From the NCBI RefSeq assembly GCF_965199065.1, contig NZ_CBDAQN010000001.1, positions 434,001-498,000 on the forward strand: a stretch of 64,000 nucleotides of DNA, written 5' to 3'. Of the stretch, positions 26,093 to 35,311 are shown piece by piece. The position numbers and the translations under genes were made by a program. This stretch comes from Acidisoma sp965199065. Its GTDB lineage: Bacteria > Pseudomonadota > Alphaproteobacteria > Acetobacterales > Acetobacteraceae. Every line of letters begins with the position of its first letter. Positions within the stretch are counted from its first letter, which is position 1. The notes under the pieces are model-generated. The model did not search any database, was not told the origin of the DNA, and saw only the letters and a program-made list of their open reading frames with translations.

Positions 26093-26684
26093 GCCCGCCC
26101 CCAACCTTCGGTCAGAGCGCGCCCTTCCGCCAACATAAGACGAAACGAGGATCTGACCCTGGGCTGGCGTTAAGTCCGGAACGTTCGGGCGGTAATCATC
26201 CTCAAAGCCTTAGACCTGAATTCGAATCAGGAACAATTTTGAATTAGGCCGCTTCTTCACCTGTCCTGAACGAGGGACCCCTGCGTTGATTTTCTACGAC
26301 GAGCGGAACCCGGCCTTGAGCTTCTGGCGCTGCCGTGACAACCAACGGCGTAGATGATGCATCGCGGCCGCGCAGCAAAGATTTCGGATAGACATCATTT
26401 CAGGAGGGGCTGCAAAAGGCGATCCTCCACCGCTTCCTCCGAACGAAATAAGGAGGTAGTCATCCAGCACTTCAGGCTGAGAATGGAGAAGACGCGGCAA
26501 CAAGCTGTCACCACGCGCAGGATGCCGGGACGGTGAGCTTGTCAGCATTGTGGCTGATTGCGGCGGTCAGGTCAGGGTCAACCCTGGGTCCGTCTGCTAA
26601 TACCCGGTCGCCCCATGGCCGATCCCGTTTTGAGACGACGGAGCCTTCGCATCATCCAATGAGCTGCGACGGCCAGTCGTGCGG
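26093..26684. other. 592-base intergenic region, no gene seen
   Basis: Lies between two minus-strand genes and should contain the promoter of the exported protein (start 26092). Its 26210-26250 part is notably AT-rich. Short ORFs on both strands lack ribosome binding sites and family features. No tRNA, hairpin terminator or repeat was recognised. Confidence 0.5.
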
Positions 26685-27728
26685 CTAGTTCGCGCGACGG
26701 CTCAGTTCGCTGCGAACGAGCGGCGCCACCCTGGTGCCGAACAACTCGATCGCGCGCATCACCTGGGCATGCGGCATCGGCCCCACGCTAAGCTGGAGCA
26801 GAAAACGCTGGTGGCGGAAGATCGTATGCTGAAAAAGGATCTTCTCGGCGACCGCCTCCGGGCTGCCGACTACGAGAGCACCGCGCGGGCCGATCTGCTG
26901 CTCGTATTGCGCGCGGGTCATCGGCGGCCAGCCGCGCTCCTGTCCAAGACGGTTCATCACGCCGGTGAGCGGGCCGTGAAACAGCGCCGCCGCCGCCTCC
27001 GTAGTGTCGGCAACGAAACCATGGCTGTTGATGCCGATTTGGAGTTTCGCCGCGTCGTGGCCGGCGCGGATCGCCTGGTCCCGGTAGTAGTCGAGCAAGG
27101 GCGCGAAGCGGACGGGCTCGCCGCCGATGATCGCGACCGCCATCGGCAGGCCGAGCCTCGCCGCCCGCGCCGCCGAGGCCGCCGTGCCGCCGACTGCGAC
27201 CCAGATCGGCAGGCGGTCCTGGAAGGGGCGCGGATACACGGGTTGGTCGGCGAGGGCCGGACGATGCTTCCCTGACCACGTGACGCGCTCCTGGTCCCGG
27301 AGCTTGACCAAAAGCTCCAGCTTCTCGGTGAACAGGGATTCGTAGTCATCGAGGTCGTAGCCGAAGAGCGGGAAGGATTCGATGAAGGAGCCACGTCCGG
27401 CCATGATCTCCGCCCGGCCGCTGGAAAGCTGGTCGAGCGTCGCGAAGGTCTGGAACACGCGGACCGGATCGTCCGAACTCAGCACGGTGACGGAGCTGGT
27501 CAGGATGATGCGCTTGGTGCGGGCGATGGCCGCGGCCAGCACGACGGCGGGGGCGGAGATAGCGTAGTCGGGCCGGTGATGCTCGCCGAGGCCGAAGACG
27601 TCGAGCCCGACCTGGTCGGCGAGTTCGATCTCCTCGACCTGGTCGCGCAGCCGCTGGCCGGCCTCGAGGGCGCGGCCGGTGTCGGCATCCACGCGGGTCT
27701 CGCCGAAGGTGTAGATGCCGAGTTGCAC
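26685..27728 (-). CDS. LLM class flavin-dependent oxidoreductase
   Basis: 347 aa, GTG start 27728. Luciferase-like barrel: FGLGEHHRPDYAISAPAVVL, LTSSVTVLSSDDPVRVFQTF, GRAEIMAGRGSFIESFPLFG. Such enzymes use FMN and an external reductase for monooxygenation, substrates varied. It is the third gene of an operon with psuG and an N-formylglutamate amidohydrolase (12-base gap). Confidence 0.87.
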   Translation of the reverse strand: MQLGIYTFGETRVDADTGRALEAGQRLRDQVEEIELADQVGLDVFGLGEHHRPDYAISAPAVVLAAAIARTKRIILTSSVTVLSSDDPVRVFQTFATLDQLSSGRAEIMAGRGSFIESFPLFGYDLDDYESLFTEKLELLVKLRDQERVTWSGKHRPALADQPVYPRPFQDRLPIWVAVGGTAASAARAARLGLPMAVAIIGGEPVRFAPLLDYYRDQAIRAGHDAAKLQIGINSHGFVADTTEAAAALFHGPLTGVMNRLGQERGWPPMTRAQYEQQIGPRGALVVGSPEAVAEKILFQHTIFRHQRFLLQLSVGPMPHAQVMRAIELFGTRVAPLVRSELSRRAN

Positions 27729-27740
27729 GAGGTCGTTCTT

Positions 27741-28610
27741 TCAGTCTGGCCGCTTTAGTCCGCGCTGCGATACCACGAAACTCTCCCGCGTCATGAAGGC
27801 GATGAGGTCGGTCACGTCCCGCTGGAGCCGCGCAAAACCGGCATGCGGCTCGATCCGCCGCTCGTCCATATAGAGACCCCGCGCGATCTCGATCTGCAGC
27901 GCATGCACGCCGTTCCGCGGGCGGCCGTACTGGCGGGTCACGTAGCCGCCGGCATAAGGGTCGTTCCGCCGCACGCTGTAGCCGAGGCGGCGCAGGCAGT
28001 CCTCCGTGCGCTCGACCAGATAGGCGCCACACGCCGTGCCATGCGCATCCCCCAGGACGAAATCCGGCGAAGAGGTTCCCGTGCCCGATGGCATCGAATG
28101 GCAGTCGATCAGCAGGCAGACCCCGAACTGCGCCACCGTCTGCTCGATCAACCCACCCAGGGCGGCATGGTAGGGCTCCCAGCAGCGGCGGATGCGGTCC
28201 TCGGCTTCGGCGAAACGAAGCTTGCGGGCATAGATCGCCTCGCCCGAAGCGACGACGCGGGGAATAGTGCCGAGGCCTGCCCCGATGCGGGGACTGCGGG
28301 TGTTGACCCAGGGCGGCAACGCGTCCTCGAACATCGACGGGTCGAGTTCCCAGGGTTCGCGATTGGCGTCGCAGTAGGCGCGGGGAAAGGCGGCCTTGAG
28401 CAGGGGCGCGCCGTATTGTGGCGCGGCCGCGAACAGCCGGTCGACCGAGAAGTCCTCGCTGCGCCTGAGCGCCGGGGGTTCGAGCCGGGTGGCCGCCAGA
28501 AAATCCGCCGAATAGTCGGCGCCCGAATGGGCTGAGGAGAACACCACCGGCGAGGTTTGCACCTCGGGGAGCATCAGGTTCAGCGGTGGCGCGACCTCGG
28601 CATAATCCAT
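27741..28610 (-). CDS. N-formylglutamate amidohydrolase family protein
   Basis: 289 aa from ATG 28610; a TTG at 28652 is possible but overlaps psuG. Family blocks: VVFSSAHSGADYSADFL, YCDANREPWELDPSMFEDAL, CLLIDCHSMPS, FVLGDAHGTACG, YAGGYVTRQYGRP. Zinc amidohydrolase that, in histidine breakdown, releases formate from N-formyl-L-glutamate. No other hut gene is nearby, so the substrate may differ here. Confidence 0.85.
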   Translation of the reverse strand: MDYAEVAPPLNLMLPEVQTSPVVFSSAHSGADYSADFLAATRLEPPALRRSEDFSVDRLFAAAPQYGAPLLKAAFPRAYCDANREPWELDPSMFEDALPPWVNTRSPRIGAGLGTIPRVVASGEAIYARKLRFAEAEDRIRRCWEPYHAALGGLIEQTVAQFGVCLLIDCHSMPSGTGTSSPDFVLGDAHGTACGAYLVERTEDCLRRLGYSVRRNDPYAGGYVTRQYGRPRNGVHALQIEIARGLYMDERRIEPHAGFARLQRDVTDLIAFMTRESFVVSQRGLKRPD

Positions 28611-28641
28611 GGGACCATTGAAGCGCCGCGCAGCCCCGCTG

Positions 28642-29577
28642 TCATCCACCAATCGGGGCGGATCGCGCCGCCACCGCGCAGGCGATCGCGGATGCCACCC
28701 TCACATTGTTCCGCACGAGCGCGATATTGGCGGTGAGGCTCGCGCCGTCGCTGAGCGTGAGCAGCCGGGAGAGCAGGAACGGAGTGACTGCTTTACCCTC
28801 GATCCGCTGCAGCCGGGCCTCCTCGAGCGCCTGATCGACCAATACCGCCATCGTCTCGTAGGGGATCTCGTCGGCCTCGGGGATGGGGTTGGCGACGAGC
28901 ACGCCGCCGCCAAGGCCGAGCGCGCCGCGCGCCGCCATCAAAGCCGCGACATCCTCGGCACGGTTGGCCCGCAGAGGCAGGCGCCACGGGCTGCGGCTGC
29001 TCCAGAAGGCGGGGAGATGGTCCGTGTTGAACCCGACCACCGGCACGCCTCGCGTCTCCAGATATTCGAGCGTCCGCGGCAGATCGAGTATTGCCTTGGC
29101 CCCGGCGCAGACGACCGTGACCGGGGAGAGCGCCAGTTCCTCGAGGTCGGCCGAGATGTCGAGGCTCGCCTCTCCACCGCGATGGACGCCGCCGATGCCA
29201 CCCGTTGCGAAGACCTTGATGCCGGCGAGAGCCGCGCAGATCATGGTGCCGGCGACGGTGGTGCCGCCGGTGCGGCCTGTGGCGACCGCGAAGGCGAGGT
29301 CGGCGCGGCTGAGCTTCAGCGGATGCGAGGCATCGGCGAGGGCCTCAAGCTGGTCAGGCGTCATACCGACCAGGATGTCGCCGTCGAGGACCGCGATAGT
29401 TGCCGGCACAACACCGTAGGCCCTGCAATCGGCCTCGACCTGCCGCGCCATCGCCAAATTCTGGGGATACGGCATGCCGTGCGTGATGATAGTCGATTCA
29501 AGCGCGACAACCGGCTTGTGGATCTCTAACGCTTCCGCCACATCATCCGAAAGAGTTATGGGAGCAATAGAGGACAT
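28642..29577 (-). CDS. psuG: Pseudouridine-5'-phosphate glycosidase
   Basis: 311 aa from ATG 29577, the usual family length; the open frame before it is unused. Blocks: PVVALESTIITHGMPYPQNL, GRTGGTTVAGTMICAALAGI, FATGGIGGVHRGGEASLDIS, VPVVGFNTDHLPAFW and GGGVLVANPIPEADEI. Splits pseudouridine 5'-phosphate to uracil and ribose 5-phosphate. The kinase PsuK that normally pairs with it is not seen in the window. First gene of a three-gene operon, divergent from the nitronate monooxygenase. Confidence 0.9.
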   Translation of the reverse strand: MSSIAPITLSDDVAEALEIHKPVVALESTIITHGMPYPQNLAMARQVEADCRAYGVVPATIAVLDGDILVGMTPDQLEALADASHPLKLSRADLAFAVATGRTGGTTVAGTMICAALAGIKVFATGGIGGVHRGGEASLDISADLEELALSPVTVVCAGAKAILDLPRTLEYLETRGVPVVGFNTDHLPAFWSSRSPWRLPLRANRAEDVAALMAARGALGLGGGVLVANPIPEADEIPYETMAVLVDQALEEARLQRIEGKAVTPFLLSRLLTLSDGASLTANIALVRNNVRVASAIACAVAARSAPIGG

Positions 29578-29786
29578 GTTATGTGCGGCCGGGGTTGACG
29601 GTTTTCGGCAGTCTGGGCGAATGGCCGGGCATGCGTTACAGCACCATGACGAGCGACGGTAGGGACGCAGGAGAGCGGGACGAGGTTGGCGGCGGAAGCC
29701 GCGAGGACGCATCTGTAGGACAGATGCACCGTAAGACAAAGACTAACTGACAAGCGCGGCTGGCCGCGCGCAGCGGAAATGGGATC

Positions 29787-31199
29787 ATGAAGGCGCTGAA
29801 TGCTATCCGGATGGGTGGGGTCGACATTCTTCCCATCGTTGAAGGCGGGAAGGGCGTGGCGGTGACGGATGGCGTGACCTGCGGGAACTGGGCGGCCTCC
29901 GGCGGGGTCGGCACGTTCAGCGCAGTCAATGCTGACAGCTACGACGCCGAAGGACGCCCGATCCCCCAGGTCTACCACGGTCGCACGCGCCGGGACCGGC
30001 ACGAGGAGTTGGTCGACTTCGCGATCAAAGGCGGCATCGCCCAGGCGCAGCAGGCGCACGAGATCAACGGCGGCCAAGGCCGCATCCACGCCAACATCCT
30101 GTGGGAGATGGGCGGGGCGGAGCGCGTCATCACCGGCGTGCTGGAAGGCGCCCGCGGGCTCATCAACGGGCTGACCTGCGGAGCGGGCATGCCCTACCGC
30201 CTCTCCGACATCGCCATGAAGTTCGGCGTTCACTACTACCCCATCGTCTCGTCGGCGCGGGCCTTCAGTGCGTTGTGGAAGCGCGCGTACCACAAGGCCT
30301 CCAATCTGCTCGGCGGCGTGGTCTATGAGGATCCCTGGCTCGCCGGCGGCCATAACGGCCTCTCCAACGGTGAGGACCCGGCCCGCCCGGAAGATCCGTT
30401 TCCCCGCGTCCTGGCGCTCCGCAAGCAGATGCGAGCCTTTGGCCTGGACGACACGCCCATCATCATGGCGGGCGGCGTCTGGTGGCTGGAGGAATGGGAG
30501 GACTGGATCGACAACCCGGAACTCGGGCCGATCGCCTTTCAGTTCGGGACTAGGCCCCTCCTGACGCAGGAGAGTCCGATCGGCAACAGCTGGAAGCAGA
30601 AGCTGCTGACGCTCAAGCGGGGCGACGTGTTCCTCAACCGCTTCAGCCCAACCGGTTTCTACTCGAGCGCCGTGAACAACGGGTTCATCCAGGAGTTGCG
30701 GGGCCGCAGCGAGCGGCAGGTCGCCTACACCACCGAAGTGGTCGGCGAGCATACGGCGGAGTTCGGCGTCGGGCCGCGCAAGCGGATCGTCTACCTGACC
30801 AAGCCCGACCTGATGCGCGTGCGGCAGTGGCTGGCCCAAGGGTTCACCGAGGCGCTGCGAACCCCGGACACCACGCTCATCTTCGTGACGCCGGAGAAGG
30901 CGGGGCAGATCTATCAGGATCAGGTCGACTGCATGGGCTGCCTCAGCCAGTGCCGCTTCTCGAACTGGAGCCAGGAAGCGCCCGATTACTCCAATGGCAA
31001 GAAGGCTGATCCGCGCAGCTTCTGCATCCAGAAGACGCTGCAGACGATCGGGCATGAGGCGGAGGGAGAGACCTCGGCCGAAGACAACCTCATGTTCAGC
31101 GGGCATAACGGCTTCCGCTTCGCGCTCGACCCCTTCTACTCGAACGGGTTCATCCCGACCGTGAAGCAGCTGTTCGAGCGGATCACGACGGGACGCTGA
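29787..31199 (+). CDS. Nitronate monooxygenase family flavoprotein
   Basis: 470 aa. FMN-binding TIM-barrel pieces: GVTCGNWAASGGVGTFSAVN, GLTCGAGMPYRLSDIAMKFG, DDTPIIMAGGVWWLEEWE, GPIAFQFGTRPLLTQES. Longer than classic nitronate monooxygenase (about 350 aa); the extra C-terminal part holds MGCLSQCRFSNW, two Cys that may bind metal or form a bridge. Oxidation of nitronates such as propionate 3-nitronate is the family activity, but this long subgroup has not been characterised as far as I know. Confidence 0.83.
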   Translation: MKALNAIRMGGVDILPIVEGGKGVAVTDGVTCGNWAASGGVGTFSAVNADSYDAEGRPIPQVYHGRTRRDRHEELVDFAIKGGIAQAQQAHEINGGQGRIHANILWEMGGAERVITGVLEGARGLINGLTCGAGMPYRLSDIAMKFGVHYYPIVSSARAFSALWKRAYHKASNLLGGVVYEDPWLAGGHNGLSNGEDPARPEDPFPRVLALRKQMRAFGLDDTPIIMAGGVWWLEEWEDWIDNPELGPIAFQFGTRPLLTQESPIGNSWKQKLLTLKRGDVFLNRFSPTGFYSSAVNNGFIQELRGRSERQVAYTTEVVGEHTAEFGVGPRKRIVYLTKPDLMRVRQWLAQGFTEALRTPDTTLIFVTPEKAGQIYQDQVDCMGCLSQCRFSNWSQEAPDYSNGKKADPRSFCIQKTLQTIGHEAEGETSAEDNLMFSGHNGFRFALDPFYSNGFIPTVKQLFERITTGR

Positions 31200-31302
31200 G
31201 GCGGCACGTCGCGCGGAGATCACCCGGGGTCACGACGGAAGTTCCTTGAGTAGGCAGGCTGTCCGGGGCAAAGTGCCTCGTACATGCCCAGCCAAGACCG
31301 TC

Positions 31303-32004
31303 ATGCCTGACCTCAGCCGCGAAAGTCTGGTCCTGCCGGGAGGCGTGGCGGACGTTATCTGGCGCCGCAGCGACCGCGCGCGGCGCATCAGTCTCCGCAT
31401 CGACGCCCGCACGGGAGCTGTGGTGATCACGCTGCCACCGCGCTCCTCCAGGCGTGCCGGCATGGCGCTTCTCATGGAAAATGGCGGGTGGGTGTCGCGC
31501 CGGCTGGCGGCCTTGCCCCTCGGCGTCACCTTCTCCGACGGCGCCAGCGTGCCGATCGACGGGGTGCCGCACGCCATCCGCCACCAGCCCGGAGGCCGCG
31601 GCGGCGCCTGGATCGAGAGCGGCGCCATCGTCGTATCGGGCGAGGAGGGTTTCGTCCGTCGCCGGGTCACGGACTGCCTGAAGAACGAGGCGCGGCGACG
31701 CTTGACGGCCTATGCCTGGGCCAAGGCGGCCGAGGCCGGGCTCAAGCCGCGCCGCATCATGATCAAGGACACGCGGAGCCGCTGGGGCAGCTGTGCTCCC
31801 GATGGCACGCTGTCCTTCAGCTGGCGCCTGATCATGGCGCCGGCCCATGTGCAGATTTACGTCGCGGCGCATGAGGCGGCGCATTTGCGGCACCTCAATC
31901 ACGGCGCGGCCTTCTGGGCTCTCGTCGAGACGCTGTGCCCGGCGTGGCGGAAAGCGTCCGACTGGCTGCGGGATGATGGCCCACGCTTGCTGCGCATCGG
32001 CTAA
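31303..32004 (+). CDS. M48/YgjP-type metallopeptidase (DUF45)
   Basis: 233 aa from ATG 31303; an in-frame start at 31246 is less likely. Zinc motif HEAAHLRHLNH near the C-terminus preceded by DTRSRWGSCAPDGTLSFSWR, the defining signature of the YgjP family. No signal peptide or membrane segment, so cytoplasmic. Substrate unknown. Converges on the GntR gene. Confidence 0.87.
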   Translation: MPDLSRESLVLPGGVADVIWRRSDRARRISLRIDARTGAVVITLPPRSSRRAGMALLMENGGWVSRRLAALPLGVTFSDGASVPIDGVPHAIRHQPGGRGGAWIESGAIVVSGEEGFVRRRVTDCLKNEARRRLTAYAWAKAAEAGLKPRRIMIKDTRSRWGSCAPDGTLSFSWRLIMAPAHVQIYVAAHEAAHLRHLNHGAAFWALVETLCPAWRKASDWLRDDGPRLLRIG

Positions 32005-32009
32005 AGCGC

Positions 32010-32024
32010 CCCCTCAGGGAGGGG
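32010..32024. terminator. Hairpin between convergent genes
   Basis: CCCCTC-AGG-GAGGGG, a six-pair GC stem with a three-base loop, between the metallopeptidase stop (32004) and the GntR stop (32014-32016), which it overlaps. No T run on either side, so an intrinsic terminator is only moderately likely. Confidence 0.4.
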
Positions 32025-32970
32025 ACGGCACGAAATACCTCGGCATCTCCGGCAGCGGAATGACCGAAATGACCTTGAGCTGTGTCAACGCGCGGGCGAG
32101 CGAGCGCTCCAGATGCGTCTTCAGGGCCGCCGCCGCCGCCGCCGTCGCGCCCTGCAGAAGCGCCTCGAAAACCAGCGCATGCTCCGTGATCGACCCTGAC
32201 TCTATTCCCCATTCCAGGTAGCGCGTCAGCATATGGCTGGCCGTGAGGCTCGCCTGCGTGCGCTGGATGAGGTCGGCGAGGTAGCGGTTGCCGATGTTCT
32301 GCACGCAATCGACATGCAGGTCGTGGTCGATCTGCTCCATGAGCGCCGGCTCGACGCGAGGCAACTGGGTGCGCGCGACTTCGACACGCTCCAGCATGCG
32401 TAGCAGGGCCGACCGGTCGAGTGCCGCGGCGGCGCGATGAAGTGCCGCCGGCTCCAGGATGATCCGCGCCTCGTACATGTCCCTGAGGCCGCCATCGGTG
32501 AGCGGACCGACCAGCCAATGCGACCGCTCATCCTTGGAGATGAGCCCACGCTCATGGATGCGCCCGAGCACATCCCGCACGACGGTGCGGCTGACGTTGA
32601 AATGCACGGCCATCAGTGTCTCGCTGAGGCGGAAGCGGCCGAAGGGTGCTGCGGCCTCAATCGCGCGCTGGGTTTCGCCGGCGATGCGGGTCCAGCTGCC
32701 GCGCGCGATCTCCTCCGTGCGCTCGTGCGTCAAATTCACGTCGAGCCCGGCGAGCGTGGGGTTGGCGCGGACCGGCACGAGCGGGGCACCGGGGGTCGCC
32801 GGCACGACGTAGCCCCGCCCCTCGAAGCGCTGGATCTGGCCTTCCTCATGGAGCCGTCGCAGAGCCATCTGGACCGGAGCGCGGCTGACGCGGAAGGCCT
32901 CGGCAATGGTGCTTTCCAGCAGCACAAGCCCCGGTGTCAAACGATGTTCCAGCAGATGCTGCTCAAGCAC
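32014..32970 (-). CDS. GntR-family regulator (FCD-type) with two winged-helix domains
   Basis: 318 aa from GTG 32970. Two DNA-binding domains are seen: STIAEAFRVSRAPVQMALRR (about 20-55) and FRLSETLMAVHFNVSRTVVR (about 112-142). An FCD effector domain follows, with DHDLHVDCVQ and a SITEH His as metal ligands. FadR/FCD regulators normally have one winged helix. The frame is open before 32970 up to a TGA and the residues encoded there (LHEKVHQ) fit the fold, so translation may begin at CTG 33003, which has GGAGG six bases upstream. Divergent from the 20-kb catabolic operon and its likely regulator. Confidence 0.85.
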   Translation of the reverse strand: MLEQHLLEHRLTPGLVLLESTIAEAFRVSRAPVQMALRRLHEEGQIQRFEGRGYVVPATPGAPLVPVRANPTLAGLDVNLTHERTEEIARGSWTRIAGETQRAIEAAAPFGRFRLSETLMAVHFNVSRTVVRDVLGRIHERGLISKDERSHWLVGPLTDGGLRDMYEARIILEPAALHRAAAALDRSALLRMLERVEVARTQLPRVEPALMEQIDHDLHVDCVQNIGNRYLADLIQRTQASLTASHMLTRYLEWGIESGSITEHALVFEALLQGATAAAAAALKTHLERSLARALTQLKVISVIPLPEMPRYFVPSPP

Positions 32971-33074
32971 CTGATGGACCTTTTCATGCAGCCTGCCGCT
33001 CAGGAACAGCCTCCGTCATCAGCCTGACCAGGCTTGTCGCCATGAGTTGACGCCCGATTGAGCAGTTGAACCTC

Positions 33075-33113
33075 TGCACACTGCCGGGGTGAGTATAAGT
33101 CGAGCAGTGTGCA
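33075..33113. promoter_or_regulatory. Candidate GntR operator, 10-bp inverted repeats
   Basis: Perfect arms TGCACACTGC (33075-33084) and GCAGTGTGCA (33104-33113), 19 bases apart, in the gap between the tandem-helix GntR gene and the first ABC gene (33218). A third half-site GTTGTGTGCA (33146-33155) matches eight of ten and lies 42 bases, about four DNA turns, from the second. Wide spacing and several half-sites would suit a regulator with two DNA-binding domains per chain. Confidence 0.55.
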
Positions 33114-33217
33114 CGGAAACGAACGTCGAGCAAGCCGAATGCTTTGTTGTGTGCAAAATTCATCCATGTTACGCCGCTGGCAAGGCGTGATGAAGCGCCG
33201 GGCCTCTTGGGACAGCA

Positions 33218-34336
33218 ATGCTCGAAATCCGTTCAATCACGAAACGCCATGGCGCCCAGACGGCACTCGACGGGATTTCCCTGACGGTCGCCGAGGGCGC
33301 CTACCTGTCACTGCTCGGCCCCAGCGGTTCCGGCAAATCGACACTGCTCCGCGTGATCGCAGGCTTCGACACGCCGGATGAGGGGCAGGTGACGCTCGAT
33401 GGAAGACCCCTCACCGGAATACCGGCGCATGAGCGCGGCATCGGCTTCGTATCCCAAGGCTTTGCCTTGTTTCCGCATCTCTCCGTGTTTGACAATGTTG
33501 CCTTCGGGCTGCGCTATCATATGCGCAAGCCAGTACGCGATGGTTCGGAAGTTCGCCGCCGGGTTCTGGAAACGTTGGAGATGGTAGGCCTCGCGCCCTA
33601 TGCGCAACGCCAGATCCAGCAACTCTCCGGGGGCCAGAAGCAGCGCGTCGCGCTTGCCCGCACGCTCGTTGTAAAGCCACGGCTCTGCCTGCTCGATGAA
33701 CCGCTCGGCGCGCTCGACGCCAACCTCCGGCAGCGCATGACGTTGGAACTGCGGCGCATTCACTCGGCTCTCGGCATCACCTTCTTCCATGTCACCGGCA
33801 ATGAGATGGAGGCGCTGGCGATGGGGGACCGCGTCGTCGTGCTTGATGCGGGCCGCATCCTCCAGACCGACACGCCCGATGTCGTCTACAACAAGCCGAA
33901 TTCAACGGCGGTTGTGCGGTTCCTCAACCGGTACAATCTGTTTGCTGGCCGCAACGACGGCCGCGGCGGAATTGCAACTGCCGCCGGCACGATCGCCGCG
34001 CCGCGTTCGGGCGAGCAGCGGCAAGGCGCTGATTATGTGGATTTCTGCATACGTATAGACAAAATTCAGGTGCAGCTTGAGGGTGAGGCGGTCGGGCAAT
34101 CCCAGGCGGCGCTGCCGGCCACTTACATCACGAGCGAGTTCTCGGGTGCGATCATCACCCACCTGTTTCGCCTCACAGACGATCGCGTCGTCGAGGTGGA
34201 GGACCACCTAAGCCACCGGCGCCCCGCCGAATATGCAGCGGGGCAACGCTACAACCTGGTTTGGCCTCGTGACGAGGGGCTCGTCTTTCCAGTCAGCGCA
34301 GCCGTGATCGAAGCCGCCATCCGGGTGGCGGCGTGA
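33218..34336 (+). CDS. ABC transporter ATP-binding protein, spermidine/putrescine type (PotA-like), copy 1
   Basis: 372 aa. Walker A GPSGSGKSTLL near residue 35, signature QLSGGQKQRVALAR, Walker B CLLDEPLGALDA, and a C-terminal TOBE-type domain. Powers import by the PotB/PotC-like permeases that follow; its stop overlaps the permease start (GTGA). A second ATPase of the same type lies at 38904. First gene of the long operon downstream of the candidate GntR operator. Confidence 0.92.
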   Translation: MLEIRSITKRHGAQTALDGISLTVAEGAYLSLLGPSGSGKSTLLRVIAGFDTPDEGQVTLDGRPLTGIPAHERGIGFVSQGFALFPHLSVFDNVAFGLRYHMRKPVRDGSEVRRRVLETLEMVGLAPYAQRQIQQLSGGQKQRVALARTLVVKPRLCLLDEPLGALDANLRQRMTLELRRIHSALGITFFHVTGNEMEALAMGDRVVVLDAGRILQTDTPDVVYNKPNSTAVVRFLNRYNLFAGRNDGRGGIATAAGTIAAPRSGEQRQGADYVDFCIRIDKIQVQLEGEAVGQSQAALPATYITSEFSGAIITHLFRLTDDRVVEVEDHLSHRRPAEYAAGQRYNLVWPRDEGLVFPVSAAVIEAAIRVAA

Positions 34337-35241
34337 GCACCACCACGCAAGATCGGGCTGTGCCGGCATCGCGCTTGCCGCGCAGCCTCGCCCGCCAGCA
34401 GGCGACGGGGAACTGGATGCTGCTCGCCCCCGGCGTGATCTGGATGACCCTCTGCCTCGTTCTGCCGATGCTGATGATGATTTACGTCAGCTTCTGGACG
34501 CAGACGACGTTCGCAATCAATTCGAACCTGACCCTGGATAATTGGGCAGCGTTCTTCAGCACGCCCACATACATAGATTCGCTGCTGACGACCGTGCGGC
34601 TTTGGTTCATCACTCTGGCGCTGATCTTTGTCATCGGCTACCCGGTCGCCGTCTATATCGGCCTCTTCGTCCGCGACAAGACAGTGCAGACCTCGCTGCT
34701 CGTGCTTTGCGTCGTGCCGTTCTGGACGTCCTTCCTCATCCGCGTGCTCGCCTGGCGGCCGATGCTGGGAACGGATGGCGCGGTGAACATCATCCTGCTC
34801 AAGCTCGGCCTCATCCACCAGCCCATCGAGGCGCTGTTGTTCACGCAATACAGCGTCATCATCGGCATGGTGCAGATCTACGTGGTCTTCATGGTGGGGC
34901 CGGTGGCTTTCATGGTTTCCCGGATCGACCGCAGCCTGATCGAGGCGGCGCGCGACCTCGGCGCGAGCACCGCACGCATCTTCTTCACCGTGATCCTGCC
35001 CCTGAGCCTGCCGGGCATCGTCGTCGGCTCCATCTTCGTCTCCGTGATGGTCCTCGGTGAGTTCGCGACACCCTCCGCACTGTCGGGAGACAAGGTGAAC
35101 CTGCTGGGCAATATCATCGTGACCCAGGTGGGCTCGCTGAAATGGGCCTTCGCCTCGGTCTGCGGGGTAATCCTCACCGTGCTCATGGCGGTCACGGTCG
35201 TGGCGCTGCTGCGCATCGTCAATCTGAGGCGGGAGATCTAG
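34333..35241 (+). CDS. ABC transporter permease (PotB-like)
   Basis: 302 aa, GTG start coupled to the ATPase gene. Six transmembrane segments, beginning with LLAPGVIWMTLCLVLPMLMM, and the EAA cytoplasmic loop IEAARDLGASTARIFFTVIL that contacts the ATPase. Inner-membrane half of a polyamine-type importer. Downstream lies a 24-base hairpin before the second permease. Confidence 0.91.
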   Translation: MSTTTQDRAVPASRLPRSLARQQATGNWMLLAPGVIWMTLCLVLPMLMMIYVSFWTQTTFAINSNLTLDNWAAFFSTPTYIDSLLTTVRLWFITLALIFVIGYPVAVYIGLFVRDKTVQTSLLVLCVVPFWTSFLIRVLAWRPMLGTDGAVNIILLKLGLIHQPIEALLFTQYSVIIGMVQIYVVFMVGPVAFMVSRIDRSLIEAARDLGASTARIFFTVILPLSLPGIVVGSIFVSVMVLGEFATPSALSGDKVNLLGNIIVTQVGSLKWAFASVCGVILTVLMAVTVVALLRIVNLRREI

Positions 35242-35259
35242 GTGCGGCAGCAAAACAGC

Positions 35260-35283
35260 GGTTCTTTCCCGAAGGAAAGAATC
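35260..35283 (+). repeat. Intergenic hairpin of the TTCTTT/AAAGAA type
   Basis: GGTTCTTTCC-CGAA-GGAAAGAATC: a ten-pair stem (one G-U) with a four-base loop between the two permease genes. Without a T run it is unlikely to end transcription here; it could set the ratio of permease messages. Similar hairpins occur at 47115-47131 and 53355-53376. Confidence 0.55.
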
Positions 35284-35311
35284 AAACAACCTTCGCTAGC
35301 GGTAGGCTGAG

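Noticed and set aside
26294..26548. 84-residue open frame in the 26.1-26.7 kb gap
   Set aside because: No Shine-Dalgarno, no family pattern, Ser/Arg/Pro-rich composition; not supported as a gene.
29556..31223. 555-residue open frame opposite the nitronate monooxygenase
   Set aside because: Shadow of a clear family gene; no recognisable domain.
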